Counted from the stretch's first letter, positions 11,484-22,561 are shown. The stretch is DNA of 64,000 nt from Begonia masoniana (GCA_022432975.1 CM039514.1:10818168-10882167); one strand, 5' to 3'. The notes: a model not told the origin generated them from the letters alone. Made by a program: numbers and translations.

Positions 11484-12255
11484 GCACAACTTAAACTTGA
11501 GATAAAGACTCGAAAAGAAATCTCTTCTTGTAAGGACTCGGCCCGCGGACGCACCGCCATCGGCTCGGCCCAAACTCATGACCTTCTCCATTCCTGTGGT
11601 AGGAGTTTCATGTCTTCCCAGTGATTCGAACCCAAGTCTCCAATGCTTATGAACAAAGGATTAAGCTCCGTTTTAAGGGCTTTTTCCACTACTGCAGCGA
11701 ATGGGGTGTCCCGCGAAGTGTGAAGGTTGACATCTTTACATATCTCCGCCCTTAATCCTTGAACAAAACGTTTCACTTTCAAAGTCTCATTGTTGACCAT
11801 GTGCGGGGCAAAGCGAGAGAGTTGATCAAACTTGTGTACATATTCAATTACACTTCTAGTTTGCTTCAAGGACATGAATTTTTTCATCTTTGCGTCTTTC
11901 ATAGAATCAGCAAAGTATTTCTCGTTAAAAAGTTTCTTAAATCGCTGCCAAGTAATAGTCGTATCTGGATGCATTATCTTCACTGAGTCTCACCAATATC
12001 GTGCATCCCTTCTTAACATTGTGGACGCACATGGCAACTTCTCGGTCTCCACAATTTTAGTATGCTCGAATATTTCTTCAACTATTTTTATTCAATCCTC
12101 AGCAGCTGCCATGTCAGTCAAGTTACTATCAAAGGTTGGAGGATCCAATCTTCGTAACCTCTCAAGATTGATGTCTATGCGTCGTGGTTTATTCATATTT
12201 TGAGCCAGTGCGCTCGCTGCCTGTGTGCTCACTGCCTGTGCGCTTGCTGCCTATG
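11484..12255 (-). pseudogene. minus-strand Gypsy gag remnant, central part
   Basis: On the minus strand the gag capsid domain is readable: RRLDPPTFDS, AEDxIKIVEEIFEHTK, PDTTITWQRFKKLFNEKYF, KKFMSLKQTRSVIEYVHKFD, LSRFAPHM. Two in-frame TGA codons stand at Trp positions (near ..ED* and ARYW*). The fragment breaks off near 11500 before any knuckle or protease. It continues at 14788-14930, on the far side of a solo LTR insertion, and belongs with the PBS and LTR at 17161 onward. Confidence 0.85.
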
Positions 12256-14787
12256 TGTAACACCCGGAATTTCAGGATTTTGTAATTTCAGAATATAATG
12301 GCATTTTGTTATTATGTCAAATCAAGTCCATTTTGCGAAAAGATAGCGTTATTACGATCCTAATAGTTAATAAGGATTTTAAGAAAATTTCGGAAATTTT
12401 AGGAGTTTAACGCTAATTATACGAGAATTTCATTTCTCGTAATATAAAGAATGTTTTAGTAAAAATAGTAAACGAGGTCCGAATTGCGAACGGACAGTTT
12501 TAAAAGAACCTTGGTAATGAGTTGGGGTCATTGGTAAATTAAGAAAATTTGGAGAAGCCAAATCGTTAGTTAATTAACGAAACGAAAGACGAAACTAATA
12601 GAAAATCAAAGGAAGGGCAAAACGGTAAATTAACATGTTAAATTTTAATTAAAACTCACAAATTCCCTCATTCTCTCTCTGCTTCACGATCTCCTCCCCC
12701 CTCCCTGCGGCGACCATTTCTCCCTCACGGAGATTCCTCCATTTCCGACGATCGAGGTCTCCGATCGTCTCGATCCTTCACGTTTCTTCCTCCTCTCGCA
12801 ACCCTAGGTACGATTCTAAGGTTTTAGGAAAGTTTATTTCGGTTTTTACGAAGTTTAAACGATTAGGGTTCGTTTAGGGTTTCGTTAAAAATGCGACTTA
12901 GGGTTCGAAATTGGTAAGTTTACCGAGTTTATGGATATAAATGACGTATTGAACGTTATTGGACGAAGTCAAATTGATTTGGTGAGAAATGGTAAAATTT
13001 GAGAATTTAGGGGTTTTTGGGGAAAACTCGTAAACGGATATTTCGTGGTATCGAGCGCGAATTGGTTGTTGAAACGCCTCGATTAGTTGAGTTATAGCCC
13101 TAGGAGAAATTCCTTAGTTAAGAATTTTACTAGTTCGAGCATTTAATTGTTTAAGCTCGTTTTAACGACAATTTGGTGAAATTGCTTAGGTAAACAACGC
13201 TCGTGGACGGAGCTTGAAGTTCAACGCGCACGAGGTAAGTTCTCGTGATCTTCTCTGGCCGATTGGCCTACACCGTACGTCGAGGTCGTCTCGAGGAATT
13301 TTGGTGACGCTTTTGGTTTAAATTGTTTTGGTTGGGTAGTTAGATAGGATATGCTTTTAATAGCTTTTATTGTCTTGATGGTATGTATGTTGTTTGTTTA
13401 CTTTAAGTACGTAACTGTTCATGCATCACGGTTTTAAATTATGCATAGAAAATGAATTTCTGCACAATGTTTTAAAGAAAATGGCGATGCGGCCTGGAAA
13501 GGGGCTATTGATCTATTGTATAGGCACGAAGGGGTCTGTCACAATACCGCATCTAATATGTACTCATGTATGTTATGGTCACGCGAGGTGGGGCTCAGGC
13601 ACAGCTGTACGTGTTGTAAGTGTGTACCCCCCTCCTCTAAGTGGAAAGGGTAGTCCGACCGCTGGATGTGCTCTCTCCATTTAGGGGGATGAGATCTCGG
13701 TGACAACCATAGTAAAGATAATGAAAATGTTGCATGATTTTACGAACTCATTTGCACAGCACGCATTGCATTTACGTAGAGCTTACTGAGATTTTTATCT
13801 CATAGTGTGTCTGTATGATGTAGGTGACTTCGACATAGGTGAGGACGAAATCCCTCCACCTGAGGAGTGATGCAGTTGACGGAGGATGATTGCGGGAGTG
13901 CGCTGGCGTAGTCGAGGCACATTTTGACCCGTGGGACTCATGGTTAGGTGTTTTGAGGATTTTTGGGAATTGTCGGGCTGATGGTTGTATAGAAACATTT
14001 TAGGGTGTGTGGTTCTGATAGTTGATAGGTTACGTTTTGAGTTTTTAAAACGTTTTGAAAATGTATTTTGTAAATGTTTGGTATTAGGTAAATGTTCGTA
14101 GTTTTTAAACCGAACCACGCAGTTTGTTTTTACGAAAACAGATTATGTTTTAAATGTGTTTTGGAGCCGTTTATTTTGAGTGATTGGTGAAGATTTAGGG
14201 AGGTGAAGGTTGTTGTATGTCAATGTTGTAGAAGAAAGTGTGGATGAGATATATGTGTTTAAGTAGGGTAGAAATGAGCAAAGAAAAGAGGACGCAAAGT
14301 CCTCTGGAATTTCGGATTCCAGAGGACTTGGCGATCGATCGCCTGCAAGGGGCGATCGATCGCCCCTCTTGGTTGCGCTTTGGAAGAATTTCCAGAGCGC
14401 ATGCCGAGCGATCGCCAGGCAATGGCGATCGATGGACATAAGATGATCGCCCATGGGCGATCCAACTGGCGAGCGATCGCCAGTGTGCGATCGCCATGGG
14501 GCGATCGATCTCCGGTTTTGGGCGATCGCCCCTCACATTTTGGGACAAAGGTCCCTTCTGCCCCTGTTTTTTGTCTTGTTTCGCTGGCCAATCGTTTTTA
14601 ATGGTTTTAATTAATTGTTTTAAGTTTTATTTAAATTGTTTTAAAGTTTGTTAATGGTTTATAAACTTAGACTTCGATCTCGATTTAAAAAAGTTTTAAT
14701 TCCGCTTACACGTACGAGATTTATTTAGGATATAAAGATAAAAAGTAATTTGTACGGAAAATGAGGTACAGTGTTAGAGTCGTCACA
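12256..14787 (+). mobile_element. solo LTR (2532 bp), TSD CTATG
   Basis: Begins TGTAACACCCGG, ends GAGTCGTCACA, and is flanked by CTATG at 12251-12255 and 14788-14792. Inside: a pyrimidine-rich leader (about 12660-12807) ending at a donor-like CCCTAG|GTACGA; a 45-nt exon-like block at 13190-13234 between CTTAG and GTAAGT; GGCCGATTGGCCTACACC at about 13256-13273; and GATGTAG followed by a 47-nt acidic frame at 13824-13870. A dense cluster of GCGATCGC-type palindromes lies at about 14328-14532. It interrupts the minus-strand gag remnant. A relative starts at 62468. Confidence 0.95.
14328..14532. repeat. cluster of GCGATCGC / GATCGATC palindromes
   Basis: About ten occurrences of GCGATCG or CGATCGC fall within roughly 200 bp of an otherwise AT-rich LTR, several as GGCGATCGATCGCC. 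Many overlapping short frames on both strands are by-products of the palindromes and are not genes. Confidence 0.85.
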
Positions 14788-14930
14788 CTATGTGTTAGCT
14801 GCCTGGGCTGTGGCAGTGGCCTCTTGGGCTGTGACAGTTGTTGTCTACATTAATTGTTCGATTTGTCTGGCTTGCCTCTCAATCATATCCATCATTCGAT
14901 CGAGAATAGCATCGCATTCGGTACTATTTC
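14788..14930 (-). pseudogene. minus-strand Gypsy gag remnant, N-terminal part
   Basis: The minus strand reads AILDRMMDMIERQARQIEQLM followed by an Ala/Thr-rich stretch, typical of the coiled N-terminus of plant Gypsy gag. It is bounded on the left by the solo LTR at 12256-14787 and on the right by the solo LTR at 14931-16916, both inserted into it. Confidence 0.75.
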
Positions 14931-16916
14931 TGTAACGCCCCGAGTTTACTGAACCCGGTTTGTTACTTATAACCCGAATATTACTAAGAAAACTTGGACC
15001 AAATTTAAAACTTCGTACAAAAATTCAAAATTTAGGACATTTGATAAAACATGTAAACTTGCAGCGGAAATCGTTTAAACAAAAATAAAATTAACCAAAA
15101 ACCATATAAAAAAAAACGTTGGAAATGTTGAGAAACAATCGATTAAGAAACAAAGGTTTAACCCGTGAAAATACTTTGAAGGTTGGAAAAGTCAAACTCG
15201 TCGTCCGCTGAACAAGGTCAACGAAGGGGGAAGGCTATTTGAAGACTTCATCCGGTCGCTAAATGACAAAACATAAAATTTGGTCATCCGGTCAGTCTAA
15301 CAGGGACATCCACCGGTCACTAAACGACAAAATATAAATCTGGTCATCCGGTCAGTCAAACAGGGACATCCACCGGTGACGTCAGCCGGATGATCTCCTC
15401 ATCCGAACGACTTTTCTCTATATCTACCGGTGACTTCAGCCGGATGATCTCCTCATCCGAATGACTTAACCCTTATCATCTGACGAGCAAAAGCTCGACA
15501 TCACCGGTTGACTAAAACACTCTACATCATCTGATAGCTTTATTAAAATCACATTCCGATAGAAGACAGACACAACTCTAACTACAGAAAGAAATTTTCT
15601 TGCCTCTCCAAGACCTTTAAAAAACGATTCAAACCATTTCATTAATCAAATCCAGTAAAACCAACACTTAAAAGTCAACAGGTTACTAGAATCAATAATA
15701 TTCAAATTGTATTCGAAATGCTAAAATCTCTACTGTCATGAAAACTCGACCTACTCAGACTAGATCATTATCAACTAAACCTCAACACCTGCTGACACCA
15801 GTTAGCCCGCCTCATCAGTTTACCAAGCCGAGACATGGATGTGCTCCTCCAACCACACCTAATCATCTGTGTACTCAGGAAATTCACCTGTGGTATCCTC
15901 AACACCTACATCACAAAACTCATCTATTAGCCTAATGCTAAGTAAGTAAAGCAATAATGAAATGATATGCTGAAACAAAATCCTAAATATGCAGTTTCTA
16001 CTTTCTCATCTCGGTTGTACTTCGTTTGTTTACTGATCAGATCCCATGATTCCCTTGGGAGTGGGATCAGTTCTCCCAATGTCTACATCCTCTTCATTAA
16101 TTAAGGGGCGGATGAGGTCCCTTAATAACTGTTCAGATCCCTCAATTTCCTTGGGAGTGGGATCAGTTCTCCCAATGTTATAAATCCTCTTCATCAGTTA
16201 AGGGGTGGATTAGTTCCCTTAACCGCCAATGCCCGTCAATCTGAACTTGCCTCTCCACATGATACATGAAAATTCATTTTCGTTTTCTTTCAAATTTATG
16301 ATGCATGACATACAGAAAATACTCAAACATGCAAAAACCTACTGTTTTGTGATGTAGGCCCGAGGGCACACACAATACTTTACTTAGCTGGTCTCCTGGA
16401 AATCGCTTGGCTATAGGCTACTCCAGAAATCTGCTCACCTAGAACCATCGACAGATTATAGATTAGATCTCCACTAGACTTTATCTAACTACCCTGAAGT
16501 CTAAGGAAGCCGGTTTGGGGCTCTACTGATTAAACATTCCCGATACATCAATAAACCCCAAACCCAAATCTCTCACTCGCAGCCTTTCGAAAACACATAC
16601 ATTGCAATCCTTCAGCTACCTAAGCACTAGAACAGCAAGTAATTTAATCAAAACTCACCTTGGTTGGGGAAAATCGGAGGGGAATCGCCTAGAGGATGTC
16701 CGCCGAGCTGAGAGGTAAGAGTAATAAAATAGTGGCGGCTAAACCTCACTAAACCTTTCCTTAAATACGTTATCCACAATATAAATTCGCAATTACCATC
16801 TTGCCCCTGCCTAGTCACTTAATAACCTAATCAACATTTCACTCAATTTTAAACCATAAGATTATATACCTCCGTTTAATAACTTATTTTGATTTATATT
16901 GAAACTGGGTGTTACA
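14931..16916 (-). mobile_element. solo LTR (1986 bp), minus orientation, TSD ATTTC
   Basis: On the plus strand it starts TGTAACGCCCCG and ends GGGTGTTACA, the reverse of a TGTAACACCC..GGGCGTTACA LTR. ATTTC flanks it at 14926-14930 and 16917-16921. It carries CCGGTGACGTCAGCCGG near 15371-15390 within short tandem units (15225-15490). In reverse order it also has a 47-nt acidic frame at 15859-15905, repeated blocks with CCCTTGGGAGTGGGATCAG (about 16045-16215), the GATGTAGGCCCGAGGGC motif (16355-16373) and the exon-like block near 16380-16440. It belongs to the same family as the solo LTR at 53250-55307. Confidence 0.95.
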
Positions 16917-17160
16917 ATTTCTTATATAGTTGGCCATAAGTCTACATCATGGGGATTTAGTTATTCTTCTGTAAAATTTATTCTATTTTAGTAAAAATTG
17001 ATCATGAAATTTAAATCACTAAATTCACAGAAATAATTTTCTATCAAAATAGAATAGATGATTAAATATAATAAAATAAAATACTTACTTGCTGATCGAT
17101 AATCTTCTAGATGTATGATGAGCATACAGAGTAGTCTACAGAACCGTTTAAAAACTTAGT
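16917..17160 (-). other. 5' leader of the minus-strand Gypsy remnant
   Basis: AT-rich sequence between the gag N-terminus and the PBS, corresponding to the untranslated leader of the decayed minus-strand Gypsy. No frame is supported. Confidence 0.6.
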
Positions 17161-17172
17161 GCTCTGCTACCA
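17161..17172 (-). promoter_or_regulatory. PBS of the minus-strand Gypsy remnant
   Basis: The minus strand reads TGGTAGCAGAGC, one base off the tRNA-iMet type TGGTATCAGAGC. It lies next to the LTR terminus GGGTCGTTACA (plus-strand TGTAACGACCC at 17175). Confidence 0.8.
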
Positions 17173-17537
17173 ACTGTAACGACCCTAATTTAAAATTCTC
17201 AATTTGTTTTGCCCAATTTGAAACCCTAAAATTTTTCCTAAATCGATTTGAAATTATGTTAAATTAGATCATTATAAAATCATAATTTAATTAATTCAAA
17301 ATCTTTGAAAATAGTAAAAATTATTTATTAAGCAGAAGCCTTGAAATGTTTATCAATAAATGTTTAGAAAATTAAATATTAAATAAAAACTTCATTCATA
17401 ATTTTAAAAATAATAACATAGTTGATAAAAATTCAACAGTTGATGAAATAAATTATTACAACTAAAATCAAACCAAGGTTAAATGTCACTCAATATAAAA
17501 TATCTCTTTAAAATGATAAAATCATGACTTTAATTCG

Positions 17538-17626
17538 TTACTCAACAATCTCATCTTCCTCTGTATACTCGCCCGCCTCTGGAGGATTCCTGATCAGCGC
17601 CATTTCATCCTCAGATAAAAACTCGC
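17538..17626 (-). other. short acidic reading frame in an LTR
   Basis: After GATGTAG on the minus strand, a frame of 28 codons runs to TAA and is rich in Glu/Asp, ending EEDEIVE. It has no ATG of its own at the start, and it occupies the same LTR position as the 47-nt acidic frames at 13824, 50001, 54276 and 15859. Coding status is unproven. Confidence 0.45.
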
Positions 17627-18019
17627 CTACATCATAAGACTAATACGTGAGATAAACTCAGTAAGTAAAAACACGTGTATGTGACTTTAATTGCATACAT
17701 TATCCAATTTTATGCTTTAAAAGTTACATACTGGATGAGACTCATTTCCCAATCCTTACCATGTGTTCAGGCTTTCAGAAAACTAGTGATTTCTTACCCT
17801 CATAAAGTTTTATCAGCCATCTTAATAACCATGCGTTCAGGCTCTCATTAGTCATCTTATGCGTTCCGTCAATTCCATTTGTTTTCATGCATTTCATACT
17901 CACATACACTACGTTATATCATTTTTTTTATCTTTCTACATCCCTATGTCAATGTCTATACATGCGTGTTCAAATAATAACATAGTTGAATAATTAAATA
18001 CTTAAAAAAATAATTGAGA

Positions 18020-18498
18020 AATTATCGATTTGAACCCTGTACTATACACATTTTTTCAATTCGGCCCCTGTACTAAAAAAACTGGCAAACCGAACCCTGT
18101 ACTTTGATTCTGTTATCAGTTTTGACCTTCTATCAACAATTTCATTAAACCCTCATTGAAAAAACTACCAAACGATCTTAGATTCAGTTGAAATTTTTAC
18201 CACATATTCATTACTTAATAAGAAGATAATCTGAAAATTTTCGTGATTTTTTAACATATCTTAAAAAAATCACGCAAATTTTCAGATTATCTTCTCATTA
18301 AGTAGTGAACATGTGGTAAAAATTTCAACTGAATCCAAGATCTTTTGTTAGTTTTTTAAATGAGGGTTTAATAAAATTATTGATAGAAGGTCAAAACTGA
18401 TAACAGAATCAAAGTACATGGTTCGGTTTGCCGGTTTTTTTAGTACAGGGGCCGAATTGAAAAAAATGTATATAGTACAGGGTTCAAATTAATAATTA
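18020..18498. mobile_element. foldback MITE with arms of about 230 bp
   Basis: Near-perfect inverted repeat. The left arm begins ATTTGAACCCTGTACTATA and the right arm ends with its reverse complement; matching continues through TTCAATTCGGCCCCTGTACT, TTTGATTCTGTTATCAG and ATTTTCAGATTATCTTC to a centre near 18255. No coding capacity. The outermost terminus and the TSD are ambiguous within about 8 bp. The RNA would fold into one long hairpin. Confidence 0.9.
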
Positions 18499-18909
18499 TC
18501 CAAAATAAATTAATATATGTTTCGTAATGTAAAGCCTACGGCCAAAACATTTAAAACCTAGTGTTTTGTTTACTTGGATTTCGAGATATAAAGGGAACAT
18601 GATCTTAGATATTTTTCTCCTAGCGTTGGATTAATCTTTTTTGTCTAAAAATTGGGTATTAAATTCATACCTAAATAAATTCAAATTTCAGAATAATTGG
18701 GCAGAATTTCTTACATGACTTGTAGGTCGAATATGGTCGAATTAAATCGATTCAGTAAAACTTTCAGAAATTTTCTACCTAAATAAAATATCCAATATAA
18801 ATTTCCACTTTAATAAATCAATTTCACAAGAATTTAGGTAGAAATTTCTTACGATAAAATCTTAGATCAGTTCGGGTCGAAATTTGAGTCGGGTCAAAAT
18901 TCGGGTCTG

Positions 18910-19258
18910 TTTGGGTTCGGGTCAGTTTGGATGAATAGTGCCAGTTTAGTTCGGTTTTACTGTTTTGGTCCGGTTCGGTTTGGCTGGCCAATTCTGTTCA
19001 AGCTGAAAAGAAACCGGTTCGGTTCAGGTTTTTTTTATTTAAAAAAACCCTCTTTCTCTTTTTCTTCTTCTTCTCTGCGAGGGAGCGAGGGAGGGAGGGA
19101 GAGAGAGAGGGAGATCGCCGAATGTCGAGCGAGGGAGAGAAGGGTTCGGCCACGCGGGATATTGCCAGATAGGAGTTCGGTCGAGAGGGATTTTTCGTCG
19201 GAAGGGGTTCAGCCGAGGTTTGGCCGGAGGGTGTTCAGCCGAGGTTTGGCGAGGTAAG
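18910..19258 (+). other. leader-like exon with consensus splice donor
   Basis: Repeated cggttcgg words are followed by AAAAAACCCTCTTTCTC, a long pyrimidine then purine (gagggagg) tract, and a GC-richer stretch ending TTTGGCGAG|GTAAGAG near 19255. This looks like a transcript 5' leader with a donor site, either a gene's first exon or an LTR leader as seen elsewhere in this window. No ATG-led frame beyond 108 codons is present and I do not recognise it. Confidence 0.35.
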
Positions 19259-20249
19259 AGTTCTGATTTTTGATATGCTTTTCTCTTCTCCCGAGCTTCT
19301 GAATTTATATGGGAGATTTTAATGGAAAGAGCACGTTTTTCTTATCCGTCAAAATTCATCGGCTGAGTTTTTCAAAATCTTTCAGCTGGAAGAAAGTTCT
19401 TCCTTTCTTTATCAAAATTGTCTGCTACACATTTTTAATATGTTACACAATATTTATAAACAAGTATATCTCAAAATATACATGTTTTACTTACAATAAC
19501 TTGATTAGAGAAGCAATAACCTTCTGCATTTAATGTCAAAGATAAATAATAAAGCGTAGCCATCCGCAGAAAAGGACACCATCAAATTCTAACTATTCAA
19601 AAGGTGATCTTATACTCACAAGAAAATGATCATTATAACTGCAAACAATTATATCAATTTTTGTTTCCCTCCCATAGAAAAATAACTTAGGTTCATTTTA
19701 ATAGGGGAGGCAGCCAAGAAGTAGGCGTGACCAACTAATCATGCTATAATTGCTGGCCCAGTAAAGAAAACTTTGGCAATAATCAAAATACCACACTAAA
19801 TATCAGTGTCACAATCACATGATACGAAATTGAATTAAATACTACGTCGACACTGAAATGAACAAACAAACATGAATTTTATCTTGCCTGTATTCTAACC
19901 TCGAGATTCGGCTGAAATTATAGCCTTGAATCTGAATATACGCTCCCTAAGCACTCTATTAGTAAAATACAGACCTATCTTGATGGGTAAAGAAAAAAAC
20001 AAAAACTTGAGAAGGCGAGGTGTAGTAGGTTATGAATTTTGTGAAATTAGTCGAGATACATATAAGCTAATCATCATTAGTCTTCTTTTTTAACATGTAA
20101 ATAGGCATTTACAACAAATACTCTAAATATGGATTGGAAGAGGAGATGAGCGACAAAAGCAACGTTGGAACTCCATGGAAGAACCACAAACAACTAGTAT
20201 CTACGCTAGGGCTATTACAAAAAAAGTATGCCAAAATATATTTTTGGGT
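19259..20249. other. unassigned sequence
   Basis: AT-rich, with no recognised domain, RNA gene or repeat. It could be intron if the leader-like exon upstream is real. Confidence 0.4.
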
Positions 20250-20534
20250 CTAGTTTATAGTTGATTTCATTGTTAGTCATTTTTTTAATTGTCTCGTGAA
20301 AGTTCTTATAGGTTCAATTTTATTTCTAAATAGTCTATTCATCCAACTTTGCCGATAAAGTTAACGGAAAACGTCATGTAGCTTTATCTTACCACGTCCT
20401 ATTGCCACGTCACAAATTTATTTAAATGAGATTTGTTTGTTTGATATTATTTCTTGAACAAAATCGGTTTATTTTGTAAATTACTCTCTTTTTCTCCTAT
20501 TTTCTTAATAAAAGATTAAATTGAACAAGATTCA

Positions 20535-20715
20535 TGTCAAAGAGCGTAGAAGAGGGAAGAAGGAAGAAGATTAATTGGAAATTGTATTTTGCTTATCTTA
20601 TCTTAACAAAGATGGAGGCTATTGTAAGCCTAAACCTAACAATGAAAAACGACAAAAGGAAAAGTACCAAGAGAGAAAAATTCAAATAAACTCTGTTTAG
20701 TGATATGGTTCAACA
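20535..20715 (-). repeat. 3' LTR of the Copia element
   Basis: 181 bp, matching 41405-41585. On the minus strand it starts TGTTGAACCATATCAC. The internal side carries a purine run (GCGGTGAGA) that serves as the PPT. Confidence 0.92.
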
Positions 20716-20717
20716 TC

Positions 20718-21900
20718 TCACCGCAAACGCATGGGTCGAGGAAGGACCATGAGTTTGGTTCGAAGTTCTTGAAAGCGGGCGGCAGGTAGTGGTTTTGTCA
20801 AGCAGTCAACAATCTGATCAGTTGAGGGTGCAAAGGCAACCTTCAGAGAAGCATTTGCTCCTTTTTCATATACAAAGTGCTGATCAATTTCCATATGCTT
20901 TGAGCGAGTGTGAAGAACAGGATTTGACTCAAGGTTGAGAGTACTAATATTATCACAATACATCAATGGAGGTGAATTTGTAGATATGCGCAGCTCTGTG
21001 AGTAGTGATTGGATCCATAATATTTCAGCAGCTCCATTCGCAAGTGTTCGATATTCAGATTCTGTACTTGAACGAGAGACGATGCGCTATTTTGATGACG
21101 ACCAAGAAATTAAGTTATGACCAAGAAATATATAGTGAGCGCTTGTGCTACGACGATCATCAGGGCATGATGCCCACTCAGCATATGTGTAGCAATATAG
21201 TGTCTGATTTGTGCTTTGTTGAAGAAATAGTCCCAAGTGAGCAGTACCTCTTAAGTACCTGAGAACACGTTTGACGGCTTGCATGTGAAAATCAGTAAGT
21301 GCGTGCATGAATTGACAGAGTTTGTTAACTGCAAATGCAACATCCGGTCTTGTGATCGTGCAGTACTGAAGAGCACCAAGAATGCTACGATATTAAGTAG
21401 CATTCGATAATGATGTGCCATCATGAATGGAAAGTGGTGACAAAGCAAAGGGAGTATGCTGAGGCTTAGAGTCAAACATTCTTCTTTTTGTCAATAAGTC
21501 ACGAATGTATTTTGTTTCATTTAGATGTAGACCAGAGGAGTGCGGATGAACTTCAACACCCAAGAAAAAGTGTAATTGGCTGAGGTCTTTGATGGCGAAT
21601 AGATGAGCAATCAACTTAGACATTAGAGTTGAGGATGAGTTTGTCACAATAATATCATCAACATACACTAAAACCACAATGATGTGAGGTAGTATGATAG
21701 ATGAACATAGATGTATCAGCTTTGGAATCAACAAAACTCCAATTAAGAAGAGCCATACTGAGTTTGAGAAACTAAGCACGGGGAGATTGTTTTAAGCCGT
21801 AGAGAGAACGATGTAGCTTACAGACATAATCAGGTCGAGTAGAATCAATGAATCCGTAAGGTTGAAGCATATAAACATCTTTCGGGAGATCTTCGTGAAG
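20718..21900 (-). pseudogene. Copia reverse transcriptase (C-terminal part) and RNase H
   Basis: Minus-strand frames give the RT catalytic box VLVYVDDIIVT with FFLGVEVHPHSSGLHL. A connection region follows (RVLRYLRGTAHLGLF), then RNase H with YCDNISTLNLESNPVLHTRS and IVDCLTKPL near the C-terminus at 20718. Frame changes occur near 21310-21400 and 21770. Upstream (higher coordinates) the RT is cut by the Cassandra insertion and continues at 22737. Confidence 0.92.
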
Positions 21901-22111
21901 AAAAGTGTGATAACCCGGATGTGTAAGTATGTGTACGATAGCTGCATGAACCGGAACCGGGATGACGGTACGTCCACGCGGGCGAACCGGAAGGTGATGG
22001 GTAGTAAAAAGGGGGTCGCATAATCCTACATCGCTTGGGGAAGTATATAGAAATGAAACATATATAAGGAGACCCTCCCAAGATAGTAAGACGCGTTTTG
22101 GAGCACAATTG

Positions 22112-22196
22112 ACAACGGATCCTATAAGAACTCCGAAGTTAGAAGTGCTTCGACGAGAGTAGTACCAAGTTGGGTGACCGACTGGGAAGTCCTCGC
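22112..22196 (+). repeat. 5S-rRNA-derived segment in Cassandra LTR 1
   Basis: Matches the 3' two thirds of plant 5S rRNA: CGGATCCTATAAGAACTCCG, an A-box-like AGTTAGAAGTGC and a C-box-like GAGAGTAGTACCAAGTTGGG, then TGACCGACTGGGAAGTCCTC. This contains the internal pol III control region. The 5' part and the 3' end of true 5S rRNA are missing, so it is not a 5S gene. Confidence 0.92.
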
Positions 22197-22561
22197 CAAA
22201 CAAAGCCGTGAGGGGAAGATATTGGACTACGGCCCAATCCCTAGAGCAGACCATATCTTGCTGGGAAAAAGGGTCGTTACAAATGGTATCAGAGCCTGTA
22301 CCCAACCAAAAATGTAGCCAACAGGGACGTTGGGCCCCCGAGGGGGGGTGATTGTGATGACTCGGATGTGTAAGTATGTGTACGATGGTTGCACGAACTG
22401 GAACCCGGATGGCGGTATGTCCGCACGGGCGAACCAGAAGGTGACGGGTCGTAAAAAGGGGGTCGTCACAATCTTACATCGCTTGGGGAAGTATATGGAA
22501 ATGAAACATATGTAAGGAGACCCTCCCAAGATAGTAAGACGCGTTTTGGAGCACAATTTTG

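Larger units (their letters stand above)
17175..18600 (-). repeat. LTR of the minus-strand Gypsy remnant, outer end unclear
   Basis: Starts on the plus strand as TGTAACGACCC. Reading it in its own direction and in reverse order, it holds an acidic frame at 17538-17626 (28 complete codons ending EEDEIVE, preceded by GATGTAG), a GGCCGTAGGCT motif at about 18534-18544 and the MITE at 18020-18498. The outer end (start of U3) and TSD could not be found; it probably extends past 18600. Confidence 0.7.

Noticed and set aside
14143..14601. several overlapping frames of 60-117 codons on both strands
   Set aside because: They arise from palindromic GCGATCGC repeats and share no domain; no start or splice context.
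21772..22305. 177-codon minus-strand frame
   Set aside because: It runs from the Copia RT into the Cassandra LTR across the insertion point, a chance fusion and not a gene.
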